The position numbers and the translations under genes are program-made. Under the pieces are notes generated by a model. It saw nothing but the letters and a program-made list of their open reading frames with translations, was not told where the DNA came from and did no database searches. A stretch of DNA of 64,000 nt from contig JABAKD010000018.1 in NCBI GenBank assembly GCA_012845835.1, forward strand, positions 8,533,759 to 8,597,758. The letters are read 5' to 3'. Shown one piece after another: positions 40,404-52,445 of the stretch. Position 1 is the stretch's first letter, and every line of letters begins with the position of its first letter. The stretch comes from Undaria pinnatifida. Lineage: Eukaryota; Sar; Phaeophyceae; Laminariales; Alariaceae.

Positions 40404-43400
40404 GTGAGCGATGCAAGTGGCGTGCATGGCGGTATAATACCTCGCGTTTCCGTGTTGATTCCCGTGGTCGTCAGGGGATATCCTCGTTGCATCCCCGGGT
40501 TTCACTGGTGGATGGATATGGGTTTTGCGGCGGGGATAGCGGATACCTGTTTATGGTGCTATGTAGAACATTGCACACAGCGATCACTGTGCCCCTTTCT
40601 GTCTCTGGGCCATATGCTCTCGAGTGAAGCGCCACGCGTGGAGTGCGGGCTCAACTACCAAGCGCCGCATGCTCATTGTTCTCTCGCATTGATATCCCTT
40701 TGCTCCACTGGCATTTGGAGACAATCTCGACCGTCGCCCCATCAATTCCGTTAGAACTGAAATACGTGGAAGTGTGGTGAGCTTAAGCTTTATTTTTCCC
40801 CATCCACCGGAGGATGAAAAAAAAAGAAAAAAAAAAAATTGGTGAAAACATGCCAGCACTAATTATCGAACTCTAAATCTAACTAGCTTTTCGTCGCCGA
40901 AACGTGGATGCAGTAGTCCTAAAGGGGTTGACCTGACCGTTAGCGCATGTTTTTTTTTTGTAAATGTCCGTAGATGGGTGCGGCTATGCGCAGGTCTATT
41001 TCCCGACAGATGTGGAGGTCGCGTTGGAGAGGAACAGGGGGAGGACGGGGTCTGTCCCCGAGGCGGTGAGTCTCCGCTGAAATGTGAACAGTCGAATCCC
41101 AGCGGAACGAGAAGAAAGCAGGGTCGTCGATTTTGCTTATCCCCCCAAAACGGACTATGTTTAAAATCATTATTGCAGAAGAGTCCTTAAGGATTCTTCA
41201 TGGGAAAAGGCAAGAGGGATACATACAAGAGAAAAATAAGGAATTTTAGGGCGAAATGTTATTAATACTCGATATGAATGACTCTTAACCCACAAACCCC
41301 AGGACTCTGCGATGAAAGGTCGCACGGCTCCTGGTCTCCAAACTAGTGCAGGCCAGACGCTCAATCTTCCTTGAGTCAATCCGCGATAAGTAGTTGTTAG
41401 GCTAGATCAACCACGGTATTATTATGTATTACGAAGCAAAAATATGAATATTTATATGATCAATATTTTTTTCGGGATTCGGTCAGGAGTTTTCCCCGTC
41501 TGGGCCTCAGCATGCGATTCTCCAAACTGGAATTCTCTGTCAAATAGCTTCGTTTGAGCGCCGTCTTCGGGGGGCGGCTCAAACACCCCTCGCCCTGCCG
41601 TATCCGTTCCGCACATCGACGTAAACGCGGACGGATGCCGAGCGAGACAAGCGAGAAGTAGCAGAAGTATCGCATGTCGAGGAGGAATTCCGGAGATTTT
41701 GGTTGTATCTTCACATCTGCAGCGCCTGGATGATTGACACAATTGGCATAATTTCCAAACAGTAGTTAGTTGCTATTCTCATGTTTTGAATTTTGCGGTG
41801 GCATCTCTGCGAGCGTTTGTTTTGCTTGACGTCTGCTGGGCTTGAACGAATGAAACACGTCGTCGGGGGCGGCTACAACGCCCCTCGCCCTTCCTTATCC
41901 GTTGAGCACCTCGACGTTAACGCGGCTGGATGCTGAGCAAAGCAAGGGAGAAGTTGCAAAAATATTGAATTTTGAGGAGGTAATCTTGCTGAGCGAGACA
42001 AGCGAGAAGTGCGTTTTTTTTTTTTGGCGGTATACGCCCGAGCTATTCTTGGATCTTGGCATATGACGAAAAAATCAAGGGACGGCATTTCCAAATTGGC
42101 ATCATTTCCAAATTGGCATTATTTCCAAATTGGAATACATTTTTTTTTTCCCGACGTCGCTCTTTTCATGGCGGGCTCGAAGCGCCTGCCCTATCGTAGC
42201 TACTACCACTGCTGCCGTGTGTGTTGCCTTTCGGCTCAGTGGGTATAATGCTTTGTAACCAACGAAGGATGTGTAGTGAGTACGATTCTCACCGATATCA
42301 TATTTGGTATTCAGGAGCGCGCGCGCTGGAGACATTATGAATGGTTATGATATGGTTAGTGTTCTCCTGTGAGTACTACTAGCTGTAGTACGTGGAGAGG
42401 GCAAAGCTCCGGAGATCCCTTTTACGAAGTTGATGAGAATTAATTGACGAACTCAAAAACATATTAGCATAACCCACTGAGTTACTGATTCAAGTGATTC
42501 AGTAGCTCAGTGGGCAGTGCTGTAGGATTTCTCGGTCAAATCACTTTGTTCGGAGGGCGCTGTCCAACGCCTTCCTTATCCGTCTCCTATACCTGGTCGT
42601 GGACTCGTACTACGTACGGGAGATAAGAAACACATCCGAGAATCGCGGGGACAATTTTGGATTTTGGATTCCTGGGCAGTTCTTTTTCCGAGAACGGGTC
42701 AACGCGTGGCGTACTAATCGATGACACAGCAGAAATGTATAGTACTACTAATAGGTATCGTCTTGACATCATGTCGTGTGCGCGAGCAATCGATGATACA
42801 GCAGTAAATGATCCGTAATAATAGTCGACGATAGATACCTGGTACTAACTTTTCAAATTCCGAGCTTCAAGAGCAGCAGTTTTGTTGCTGTTGTTGTTAT
42901 TTCTCACATTAACTCGCATAATCAAGTCCGTGGTCACAGGACAGGCTCCATCAGTAAATAATGTTGACTGACACCACCGGCAACACCTCTCTGGGTAACG
43001 CGGCGTCAACCATCGTAATATAATACAATATCGGGGAATGAAATATCTAGATAAATATCCTGTTTTGCCTTAATCAATTGTCAGCCGGTCGCCCCGGTCG
43101 TCTAGTGGTTTTACCCTCGAATACTGCTAACGTTTGTTTCTCCTTGAGTTTGATTCCCACCGTGATGATGTTTGACTTTATTTGCAAAAATGCAACGAAG
43201 AAAAAGGGACCAACTGCTGAGAGCGCCCAGCAGCGTGAGTAGGTACAATTCGACGCGAGTCGACGAGGGAAGAAAATGCTGACTTCTTCTCGCGATAAAA
43301 ATGAAGGCACGTGCCGAAGTGGGGAGGGGGGAGGAGGGCCCGCTATGTGACCCCGGATCTGAGTTACTACTGCACCTACTGGGAGGGAACGCGAGAGTGG

Positions 43401-46400
43401 TGCGAGGATGATAGATGGGATGAAGAAAAAAAATGTTGCAAAGGTAAATTATTACTACCTTTTCCGGGATTTTTTGTATTTGTATGTGTCCATTCTTCTC
43501 TCTAGGCAAAAAATAATGACAGATTGCTTATTTCTGGTGCAGAAGTAGTACATCCTGAAAGAAGATACTAGATTGTCTGCACCTATTTTTTTTCTCAAGT
43601 TGGACTTTCAGTCGGAAACGAAAAACACTAAACATCGACTTTTTCCGCTATGCGCATAGTCCGAAACGAAAAAATACTACTACCAGTAAATAATATGTTA
43701 GTCTCTAAGTAGGAAGTACGCACGGCACTGCTGTCAGCAGTCGTCATGGTAGTATCCGGATATTATTTATTGAGGGGGGACGCGTCCGATTTCGACAACG
43801 TGAAAGCACCCGCAAAGCAAAGACAGCAGATACCTATTCCCCGCCTTCCCGAGTAAAAACAGAGAAGAAGCGCTACGCCAACCTCCCGTACGAGCAAACC
43901 ACCCCCGCATATTTTTTTTAGACAACGCCGCCGCAACGAAAGATCGCTCTCCTCTTCTTCGTTTTCCTCCTCGCCCGTGACCACGCAGACCAATCAATGC
44001 GGCAGCCTTCAGGTAATAAACAAAGTTCTTCTTCCAAAACCTCGCCGGCTGACATGGCTCCATGTCGACGTTTGATGCAAACCGACTTAGCATCCTGTCG
44101 CCTTCGATCCTCCATTGCCACGGGGACAGCAGTGCAGTCTCTTCATTGATGCCAAGTACTCTTTCGTTTCGCCTAGAGGCGAAGCAGGTTGTCAATACTC
44201 TTTTCGGTATTTTTGTTTGATATACGCCAACTTTTACTTGACGGCGCATTAAACGACAGTGGGTTTCGCCTATTATTGCCTTCTTTGTTGTATATGACGT
44301 TTTTCTTCTGTCAAATTATGATTTTCATAATCTCATGTTCGTATTGAACTCTTGGCCTTGCCTCGTAGGTTAATGAATGTCAAATTGCACAGCTACACCT
44401 TAACTTGTCGAAGTGCTGCCCTGCCCTACCCGAAGCATGGGCGATGCCGGTGCCCGTGCGGAGCCCTTGCAATATGAATGATCATTCTTTTTCGAGGGGA
44501 TTCGGTCAAGAGTTTTTTCCCGTCTCGGCCTCAGCATGCGATTCTCCAAACTGGAATTCTCGGTCAAATAGCTTCGTTCGGGCGCCGTCTTCGGGGGGCA
44601 GCTCAAACGCCCCTAGCCCTGCCGTATCCGTTCCGCACCTGACCGGGATCGGGTACGTGAGCTGAGCGAAACAAGCGAGAAGTGCTCAAATTTTTGTATT
44701 TTGGGCGGTATACGCCCGAGCTATTCTTGGATCTTGGCATATGCAGAGCTTGAACAAAAACACACATATGGGAAAACATTTATTTCCAAGTTGACATCAT
44801 TTCATAATTGGCTTCTTATTTTGTCCCCGCCACACTTTTTTCATGGTCACACCTCGAAGCGTTTGGCCTATTGTCGTACGACTGCTGTGTCGTTGCTTCT
44901 CGATTTCGGATTTCACGGTTACAAACCTTTGTTCGAGCGTTCGTTGTCTTCGAGGGGGGCCGTTCCCTACCCAACGACATCATTGCACCCAGTGTCCGTG
45001 CTGATTCTGCATCCTAGAGAGATACAACTTATTATTATGTGGTCACAGACTGTGAGAAAGAGTAAACCAAACAATCGCAATTAATCAAGGTATAAAGCAA
45101 GTGAAATGCTAGCGTACTGGGTACGAGAACACAACGAGACAGGCCAGACCATAAAAAAAATAGAAAATAAACACACCGAACGGAGTGGTCGCTTTTATAA
45201 ATCGCAGTAGTACGAGAAACAATGTTTTGCCAGTCTTTTTCGTCGCCGCTCCATGGAGTCTTTCCGTATATATTGGTCCACGATCAACGATCCATCTTTC
45301 AGGACCGCATAATAAATATCCCACACTAATTCCATGTATATTTATCCCCACAAACGAAACGTGGATGCACTTCTAAAGGTAGGTGTGATTATCAAAGTAG
45401 TAGTGTTTCGAACGCTTTGTTGTGTGGTTGCAAGAATTGCGCTGGCTACTAACTGTTGTTGTTGCTGGTCAATCCGTTCAGCACCTCGACGTGAACGCGG
45501 ACGGGTCCTGAGCGAGACAAGCGAGAAGCGCGCAAAAAATTGTATGTAGAACGGTACTAATCTCCAGTTATTCTTCGGATCTTTATGTATGGAGAGGTTG
45601 ACAAAATATAATTTGGCAAGACGTTATTTCCAAAATTGGCGCCATATCTTGTCCCAAAACAAATAATATTACTGTAAAAAAAAATCCCCATGGTACTGCG
45701 GTAGGTATCATAGTAGTGCATTTATTTATTGAATTTCGGTAGCAGGCCAGTATAAGATAGTCATTGAACTTGCTGAACTTCTTAGTGAGTGATGGTTTCC
45801 TCTATCCACGAACCCCGGCCGAGCCGATCAATGGAAGGCTGGGGTACACTGTGCGGGACGGTATCGAGGCAGGGGTCAAATGAAATGTCCGCGTACCGCG
45901 GGGTTGGGGTATACGAATAAAAATTCAGCAGTAGCGCGAGTTGCCCCATTTTTTTCTAGTTGAAAATACCTAATTCAGCAGTAGCGCGAGTTGCCCCATT
46001 TTTTTCTAGTTAAAAATACCTTGAATGATTTCTGAACCGGGGTTGGACCCTGTTCTGTGGTGCTGGCCTTGTATACGAACCTCAGCGAGCTAAGGCTTCC
46101 ACACCGTGCGGTATGGTGTCGACCCGGGAGAAGTCGGTTTTCGTCCCCGGTTTGTTGGAGTTGATGGGGTATGGAAGGATTTCTGGAACGGCGGTGGAGC
46201 CCTGTCCTCATCTGGTGCGTCGGAACGCCCCCCGCCCGTTTGCTGGTCTATCTCCTCCCCGGGTGTCCCTGGCTCTACGAGCTGCACAGCCACTCAACGA
46301 TAAGCCAATGTGAATAATAGATGGTTGTCGCACGATCGTGCGGGGCTGTGTCGACCCGCGGGAGAAATCGGTTATCGTCCCCGGTTTGTCAGGAGTTCTG

Positions 46401-49400
46401 AAACGGGCACAGGACTCTATATTCCCCCATGGTGGCGTTGCCCTCATGTCCGAGCCCCAGCCAATCAGCGGTAAGCGAATATGGTTGGGATTCCATGTCG
46501 TGCGGAGTGGTATCGACACGGGAGTTCATCATATTGTGCCCGCGTTTTTGGAGCTGTAGAGATTCGGGGGATTCATTAATCGGGGATGGGACCCAATCTT
46601 CCCCGTGTGCGACGGAAATGCCCCCCATTGATGGGCCTCTTCGCCTAGGACGGCGCTGTGGAGCTCGAACCAGTCAGCGATTACCCAGCGGGATTGGGGT
46701 TTTCTCGCCGTGCAGGGTGGTGTCGACCCGAGAAAGCTCGGTTTGCTTCCCCGGTTGATGAAAACTTTAGAGATATGGAACGACCTCTGGACCGAGGATG
46801 GGACCCTATATCCTCCCGAGGTGGAGCTGGCTCAACATACGAACCATGGCCAATTAGAAAATCGGCCGCTGGGGTGGGGATTTCCACACCGTGCGGGGAG
46901 GTATCAACCCGGATGATATCCGGGTTCGTCCCCGGGTTGTCGGAGTTGTAGATGTGTGGATGGATTCCGATCCCGGCATGTGACCCTATCTTGCCCGGGT
47001 GACGCCTACTTTGAGTATGAATCCTGGCCAATGAGCGATCAAACAAAAATGACATGTTTTATTTTCGTCTATGAAAACTCGAGCCTGAAATTCTTAGCTG
47101 TCAAAATCGTAAGCGCTGTAGTCGCGTACTGTATGTACAAGAAGTGAGCGATCTACGCAGCTGGCAACAAGCAGCAGCATTGCAATAGCATTCGAGGAAT
47201 TGAACGACGAAGGCAGCCATACTACCGTGTTTCGCGCCTGGAACAACGTCAGCACGTCTCTCCACGATCAGACAACACACAGACAGTCGATCTGGGAGGC
47301 TCGGATCAAGATGATACTATTATATCATGCATTGTATATTTCAGAAGCTGGCTCAGTGCGCGCCTTTCAGTGGCTACGAAGAGAACACGCAGCGGACATG
47401 GTCAGTTACCTTACTGGCCCCGGATGCTGGATTGAGTTACAATAACATAAGTAACGCACTCGACACGTTTCGTCGCCAGACTACTAACGGGTCAGTCGGC
47501 GTGTGCTCGGATTTATCCGATCGAAATCTGATAAATTAAAGAAGCTCGGAATCGGATTCACCTAAAAAACGGTAGCTATTAATAGTAGTACATTGTTATG
47601 ATTGTTAGAAAGTCTATATTATCGAACTCTTGGCATCACCTTACCTACTGTACGCGCAGACTATGATTGTGTGTGGCGACTCTTTTTACTCTACCAAGTA
47701 TTGAATCGAACAATTCGAAGTGCTGCCCTGCCCTATCCGAAGCATGGGTGCCGGCGATGCCGGCACCCATGCGGAGCCCTTGTACCCCCCATTTTCCTTC
47801 TGAGCAGCGTAGCAAAAAGTTCGATGGCGGTGTAATTCGCGAAGTAAGAGAGCATATAAGCTGAACAATTAGTGGTACAAAGCAATGGGGTAACCACTCG
47901 CGTGGGTGACCCCGGGCCGCTGGAATACAGACCCTAAAAGGGCCCCTTCTCGAAAAGAATGCATGGTGGGTACAGTAGTGGGGCCTATGTAAGGCGGCTA
48001 GAGTGAGGCGGCCACTCGATGTAGGGCGATTGAAATCGGTTGGCACGACTGTAACTCTGAATACAACTGCCTGTACGAATAGCGCAGCCTCTCGATATAG
48101 GGCGACCAAAATTCCTTCGCACTATGCTGCCTTACAGAGGCCCACTATTGTAGTCATATGACTTAGGCAAGCAAACCATGAGTACGCCCCGCCCCCCCCC
48201 TACCACCTACCATAGCGTCACTATTGTTGATGGCTGTTGACTCCGCGCTTTCCTCGCCCGGGTATTCTTGCTCAGGTGATCCGAAAGATGGCCGGAAACA
48301 TCCAACCGCCAGACCCGGAGCGCTTTAAATGGGAACGACATACCTCAGTTATAGAACCGCAGGGGTTTCGGCTTAAAGTCCGAGGCGTTTTGGATCGCGA
48401 CAACAAGGCAGATGCCCTTGGGCATCTTGGGCGCCGCTGGGCATCAAGCTCTTTGAGTGGCACGGAAACAGTTTTTGGGGAAGATGCTTCAGCTAATCAA
48501 TCGTTTTGGCGGGTTATAGCCACCGCGGCTGAAGATCCGGTGCCCCCGCTACCCGTTCCGTCAACGATTCGGCGCCAACAGGTACGTGGTGGTGAAATAG
48601 GGTATGCCACGTCTAGAGTACACAGTAACAAACCGGAAATAAAAGCAGATATTTTCAAAAGTCCGGGAGTCTTTATATGGAAGACAGTGTAGAACGCACC
48701 CTGTCCCAATAAGAACCCAACCTGCGTCAGGATTTCCATCTCTTATCAGGTGTCATGTGCCGTAGTGGGATTACTTTTCCTCGAATTTTGTGCGTTCACG
48801 GTATTGGTCACCCATGACACAACATGTCCCTAAATGTGCAGAGTTGCATGTTCTGTTTTGGAATTTCGAAAGGAGATTGACCGCTGTCCGGGTTTGCTTG
48901 TTGTTGAATGATGCTTGATATATCGCTCAGTGCGGGGTTTTCTGTCTCTGGCGACTGTTATCGACAGTCGTGCATCTGTGAAAGTATACGCCTGTTTTGC
49001 CACACGTCCAGTCAGAGCTGGATGTCAGTATGTAACGCCAACGAGCGACAAGCTGGTTGTTTGCAGCTTAAGACTCTTCTGGTAGTACTGACAATAAGTG
49101 CCCAAAACATCGGTTGTGCGGGCGTTTGTTACCCGTTTTTTTTTCGTGTCGAACCCACAGGAATCCGACAGAGCGGCGACAAAGGCCAATTTTCTGCATC
49201 AGCTCGATCTTGAGCTGCGCGAGGTATGTTCCGGTTCACTCGAAACCCCACCTCGCTTGACCGGAGTCTTGTGTGTGGGAGTCGAGCTTACTTTGTTGTC
49301 TTGGTGATGACTATTCATACCACTAACAACGATTTTTGGGTGTGGGACCACGCGATACGTCCCACGTCCCACACTATCATAACAGAAGAAGCCCACCGAA

Positions 49401-50179
49401 TTCAAGCGCTACACGTTCGTCTGATGTGTTTATACGTAGGGTACTCGAACACGGGGTGATACCAGACCGATACGCTCGACATATCAGAGTGATTGTACGT
49501 GGGTTACGAATAACTCATTGTACGTGGGTTACGAGTAACCCACATGAGCTTACCCTCCCAACTCACCACCACTATTGCTCTTCTGAGCACTCAGGTCACG
49601 TAAGTGCCGTCTTGCCATGTATATTTTTCTTTTGTTCTCCAGAACAAGGCAAAGTGTACTTCACAAGTCACCGGGCGCAATATCTGCAAGTATTTTCTTG
49701 AGACCATCTGCATCATCATATTTTTCAAACCCATTACAACAAAATATTCAGTTTGCCACCGCTCGTCTCTGCCTGTCTGCCCCCCTCTCCAGTCAGTAAA
49801 GAGGGTGGCCGACAAAGCTGCCGACGCGAGTCTTACTGGGAGAAACCTCCGCGCCGTGATGGCCGCCTGCGCGGTATCGAAAAAAACTTCCCTGTGTCGT
49901 GCAAAGGGGGGACACTGGACCCAGCCGGGTGATTTCGCAAGTAGCGAGGACACGACCGATCGTAAGGAGAAGACCGACCACTATATAGAGGACAGCAGTA
50001 GTAGTATTAACTGTAGCAGTTGCGTACATGGCGAGGATGAGGGTGGAAAAATGAAACCCGTATGCTTGTCCCCTATGCAAGAGTTTTGTTTGGAGTTCAA
50101 GAAAGCCTTGAGCGGCTTTAGTTGGCTAGACTCCTCCGTGCGGCGGGAGCTAGTAGAAGCGGCGAGGCGGGAGTCTTGA
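39584..50179 (+). CDS. PSTK: L-seryl-tRNA(Sec) kinase, five exons
   Basis: Exons 39584-40403, 40974-41065, 48276-48581, 49161-49223 and 49793-50179 join in frame to 1668 nt (555 aa plus TGA). The enzyme phosphorylates Ser on tRNA(Sec) with ATP, giving the substrate of SepSecS. Visible features: P-loop GLPAAGKT (residues 10-17), CFDEH, the DDNMHFRSMRHEL block (255-267) leading to LARK, CGYAQVYF, LERNRGR (around 294), VIRKM...PPDPERFKWE (305-324) and LHQLDLELRESV near the C-terminus. All are in the family order. It is longer than the roughly 350 aa of animal PSTK because of Ser/Glu-rich inserts (about residues 80-240 and 470-500). Intron 2 is 7.2 kb. The start is the ATG just before the P-loop strand. 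Confidence 0.85.
40404..40973 (+). other. PSTK intron 1
   Basis: GTGAGC...CCGTAG, 570 bp. It carries an antisense copy of repeat B (40750-40830) whose end reads CCACGTATTTCAG on the minus strand. A T run precedes the acceptor. Confidence 0.75.
40750..40830 (-). repeat. Dispersed repeat B copy in PSTK intron 1
   Basis: On the minus strand: TCCTCCGGTGGATGGGG, AAAAATAAAGC, TTAAGCTCACCACACTTCC, ACGTATTTCAG. Nearly identical to the copy at 36755-36835. Confidence 0.7.
40974..41065 (+). CDS. PSTK: PSTK exon 2
   Basis: Two first bases complete a His codon with exon 1. Then follow GCGYAQVYFPTDVEVALERN and RGRTGSVPEA, ending in phase 0 at donor GTGAGT. The N-x-x-R pattern after LER is the family's conserved tRNA-kinase motif. 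Confidence 0.85.
41467..42070. repeat. Dispersed repeat family D (41.5-42.1 kb copies)
   Basis: TCGGTCAGGAGTTTTCCCCGT through CTCAGCATGCGATTCTCCAA, GCGCCGTCTTCGGGGGGC, CCGTATCCGTTCCGCAC and GAGCGAGACAAGCGAGAAG. Second copies of the parts occur at 41.86-41.95, 41.99-42.06, 44.49-44.73 and 45.47-45.53 kb. A 22-bp unit (CATTTCCAAATTGGCAT) is tandemly repeated three times at 42088-42134. Confidence 0.75.
42233..42300 (+). repeat. tRNA-like sequence (SINE head or pseudo-tRNA)
   Basis: GGCTCAGTGGGTATAATGC resembles a D arm with A box, and GTGAG-TACGATT-CTCAC forms a perfect 5-bp T stem with a 7-base loop. The acceptor stem does not pair, so it is not a functional tRNA as written. A weaker one follows at 42499-42540 (TAGCTCAGTGGGCAGTGC then GGTCAAATCAC). 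Confidence 0.5.
43097..43165 (+). repeat. tRNA-like sequence (A-box and B-box)
   Basis: GGTCGTCTAGTGGTTTTACC and, 35 bases on, TTGAGTTTGATTCCCACC resemble the internal polymerase III promoter of a tRNA-derived SINE. No stable cloverleaf is evident. Confidence 0.4.
43930..44475. repeat. Dispersed repeat family A, copy 2
   Basis: Homologous to 1-545 with scattered substitutions and indels. The terminal hairpin is shortened (GGGCGATGCCGGTGCCC). Repeat D begins directly after its end. Confidence 0.75.
44490..44735. repeat. Repeat family D, second main copy
   Basis: Matches 41467-41670 and then, after GAGCGAAACAAGCGAGAAG, matches 42000-42065 (GGCGGTATACGCCCGAGCTATTC). It shows that the two parts at 41.5 and 42.0 kb belong to one element. 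Confidence 0.75.
45923..46022. repeat. 50-bp perfect-like tandem duplication
   Basis: Two copies of ATTCAGCAGTAGCGCGAG through TTTTTTTCTAGTT.AAAATACCT differ at one or two bases, so the duplication is recent. Confidence 0.85.
46090..46960. repeat. About 200-bp tandem array, five copies
   Basis: The core GTGTCGACCCGGGAGAAGTC then TTCGTCCCCGGTTTGTTGGAG recurs at 46113, 46349, 46509, 46721 and 46902 with spacing 160-236 bp. Each core follows CCGTGCGG..GGT. Open frames within differ between copies. Confidence 0.8.
47716..47790. repeat. Dispersed repeat family A, copy 3 (terminal 75 bp)
   Basis: CGAAGTGCTGCCCTGCCCTA through GCGGAGCCCTTG. The 12-bp stem at 47744-47770 differs from copy 1 by a paired C:G to T:A change, so base pairing is kept. 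Confidence 0.75.
48276..48581 (+). CDS. PSTK: PSTK exon 3
   Basis: Phase 0 at both ends, between a TTCTTGCTCAG acceptor and a GTACGT donor, 102 codons. It opens with VIRKMAGNIQPPDPERFKWE, the family's 'VI-x-x-M ... E/P-P-x-x-x-x-x-WE' block. Confidence 0.85.
49161..49223 (+). CDS. PSTK: PSTK exon 4
   Basis: A 21-codon exon in phase 0 between CGAACCCACAG and GTATGT. It reads ESDRAATKANFLHQLDLELRE and carries the LHQLD-x-x-LR motif near the family C-terminus. Confidence 0.8.
49793..50179 (+). CDS. PSTK: PSTK exon 5 (terminal)
   Basis: Follows a CCCCCTCTCCAG acceptor in phase 0. It begins SVKRVADKAADASLTGRNLR, has an acidic Ser-rich insert with SSSSINCSSC, and ends with a helix (FCLEFKKALSGF) before TGA. 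Confidence 0.8.
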   Translation, partial: SVKRVADKAADASLTGRNLRAVMAACAVSKKTSLCRAKGGHWTQPGDFASSEDTTDRKEKTDHYIEDSSSSINCSSCVHGEDEGGKMKPVCLSPMQEFCLEFKKALSGFSWLDSSVRRELVEAARRES

Positions 50180-52440
50180 ACGAAGTCGTGAACAAAGCTG
50201 TTTTTGTGAGTTTTATAGATTGCTACGATGTATGATACGTGGGGGATAGGTATAAAGCCCAAGACGTATTTTCGTGCCGATGGTGACGCTTATGGTCATC
50301 GTTTTGGGTTTTCTGAATGGTGGAAGGAAACTTGGCCGTCTGGCTCCAGCCAGTAATCCATGGATAGTAGCGGTCGCGGTTCGATAGAAGCTGGTTCGCC
50401 CCAGTATGTCCGCCACCGGCACTGTTCATTGTGTTGCATAATACACGTGTTTAGTTGAGGCACACGCGGGGGTATTGGCGCTGCACTACTCCAACTGCTA
50501 TAACTTCCACTGCATCTACAACTTTTTATTTCAAGCTGCGTTCGACCAAAACAGAGTGACTCCGAAGGGTGCCTGTATAAAACTGGTGACGACAGTGAGT
50601 TAGTAAGATCGTTACACCAGATTGTGGCTGTGGAAGCCCGAATTGTGGCTGTGGAAGGCCGAATTCGTTTCTCGGACTGGACAACGTGTTATAAAATTAA
50701 CGTCCACTTCAAAGCCAAAGGTCAGGCGTGCGCCACGATGGCGGCAGCACTTGTTTTCCCAAATGTTTCTGAGCGACGAGGCTCCTTGACGGCGGAACTA
50801 CCTGGTACCCAATACCTTTGGAATACCGTTTGTGTTACAGTATTGCAATGCTATTCTTGAAATACCTAGCCCACGGGATTGTTCATCATACTACTTTATC
50901 GGGATCAGATTTTGAGTGAGCTATAGAGCTGCTCAAGTCAGGGGGCTTATAAATTTTGTGTGCACCCATATTACCGTAGCTACCGTAGCATGCCTCGAAG
51001 CCCAATTTCGGTTCTTGGACTGGACACCATGTCCCATTGCTTTTCTCTGCAGCGTCAAAGAATACTGGCGCTCCTCATACCCGTAAGGCGCGCCTTGCAA
51101 AATGATGTGGTCATATTGATAGCACTCTGCCTATCTATGGTCAACTTCGTCAGGGTACATCCTGGGTGCGTCCCCGGCTTTCATTGTGCCATTTCGCATC
51201 ATGATCCGAAGCTATCGCACCCCCTCAGACGTTTGCAGAAAGATGATTGTCCCGCCAACGGGGAGAGTGCAACTACCGAGCGCTGCGTTAATGGGAAGAC
51301 TTGAACGAGATCTGTCCAAAGCCGCCGTTCTCGTTGTCTGTTCCCCCTTGGTCTGGAGACTATTTGATATGAAATTTGTCCCAGGGGGGGTGTTTTCTTG
51401 CGTGTTATACGGTAGCTTAGCCGGTGCTATTCCAGGTGGTGATTTGATATCCATCTATCGTACGAAACCCGGTGCATGTGCCCAAGAGGTTCCCTGGTGA
51501 TGATATACCGCAGTTTAAACCGCGCACGACAGGGTACCTGCTCCATCCTCTCGCCTACGCACGATAAAAGCTGGCCGACTTCACGCAAATACTTTCACCT
51601 GCTTTTCCGTGGCGTATCAGTGCTAGGGTTGATAAACTTGCTGCGCTCTTTCTCGATTTTTTTAATTACTTGTAGAGCTACTTTTGAGGGGCGCCAGAAA
51701 TGTAATTGGTAGGTTATGATGTTATTTCATGCCTTCATGTGCATCAAAATAAACTGTGTACTATATTTACTTGACTGTACATTACGAAGTAGCGATGGCC
51801 CTGCTGTCAGTTTTGTTTTCCTGGGTCACTTGAGTGGGTGGGGGCGGGTGTCGAATGCTTCATACGTTTCGCCAGGAGCGCCCGCATGCCTCGTTCTTCA
51901 CGCGGGTCTTATGCCGGCCTTCTGCGACTCCATGCCAACGCCATTGTTTGTGGCATGCGGCGTCGGCGGTCATCCCGGACATCCTCACAGATTCCCTACT
52001 GGTATGCAGGCATGCATACGAGATCTGGGAACGTCGCCACGTAACATCACTCTGCATTCTTGTGTTTATATCGCTCTGTTTGCATGCTTTTAATCGAGTC
52101 ACCTGTTTAGCCGAGTGTGCAGCGATGCCGACCCCGGGCTCCTGCTGAGTTCAGGGGTGCACGTGGGGGTGGAGATATGGGGAGACGTTTTGGTGTTTCG
52201 TGGCAGCAACTCCATATCGACACTCTTGTGGGAACAACCCTGTGACGACACTCTTGGGGCGAGTTCCTTACGCGTAATTATTATGACAATATTCCTGTCG
52301 AGAAAATACTTTTTGGCAACATTCTTGCGGCCGCTCTCTCGGGGCGATACGCTTTTTTGCACTCTCAGCCACAAACCCAACTACTACCCTGTACGCCGCA
52401 CCAATGCCAGATCCCACTCAACATTTAAATCCCTAATACG
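50180..52440. other. No gene supported
   Basis: Contains a 23-bp duplication (ATTGTGGCTGTGGAAG, 50620-50665). A region around 51.0-51.3 kb recalls part of PSTK intron 1 (CAACTACC.AGCGC.GC). Frames are many but none has a domain or splice support. Confidence 0.4.
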
Positions 52441-52445
52441 ATATT

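Larger units (their letters stand above)
41066..48275 (+). other. PSTK intron 2 (7.2 kb), repeat-filled
   Basis: Bounded by GTGAGT and a TTCTTGCTCAG acceptor. It contains repeat families D (41.47-45.53 kb), A (43.93-44.47, 47.72-47.79 kb), tRNA-like heads (42.23, 43.10 kb), a 50-bp duplication (45.92 kb) and the 200-bp array (46.09-46.96 kb). Frames at 47.16-47.54 kb look mildly protein-like, but lie inside this intron and are not needed to join exons 2 and 3. Confidence 0.7.

Noticed and set aside
40404-40627. Continuation of the PSTK frame past exon 1
   Set aside because: The family motif continues in the exon at 40974 instead, and a GTGAGC donor at 40404 gives the correct phase.
47158-47539. 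Two protein-like frames with an acceptor-like ATATTTCAG, possible exons
   Set aside because: They lie inside PSTK intron 2, are not needed for the in-phase join of exons 2 and 3, and match no family.
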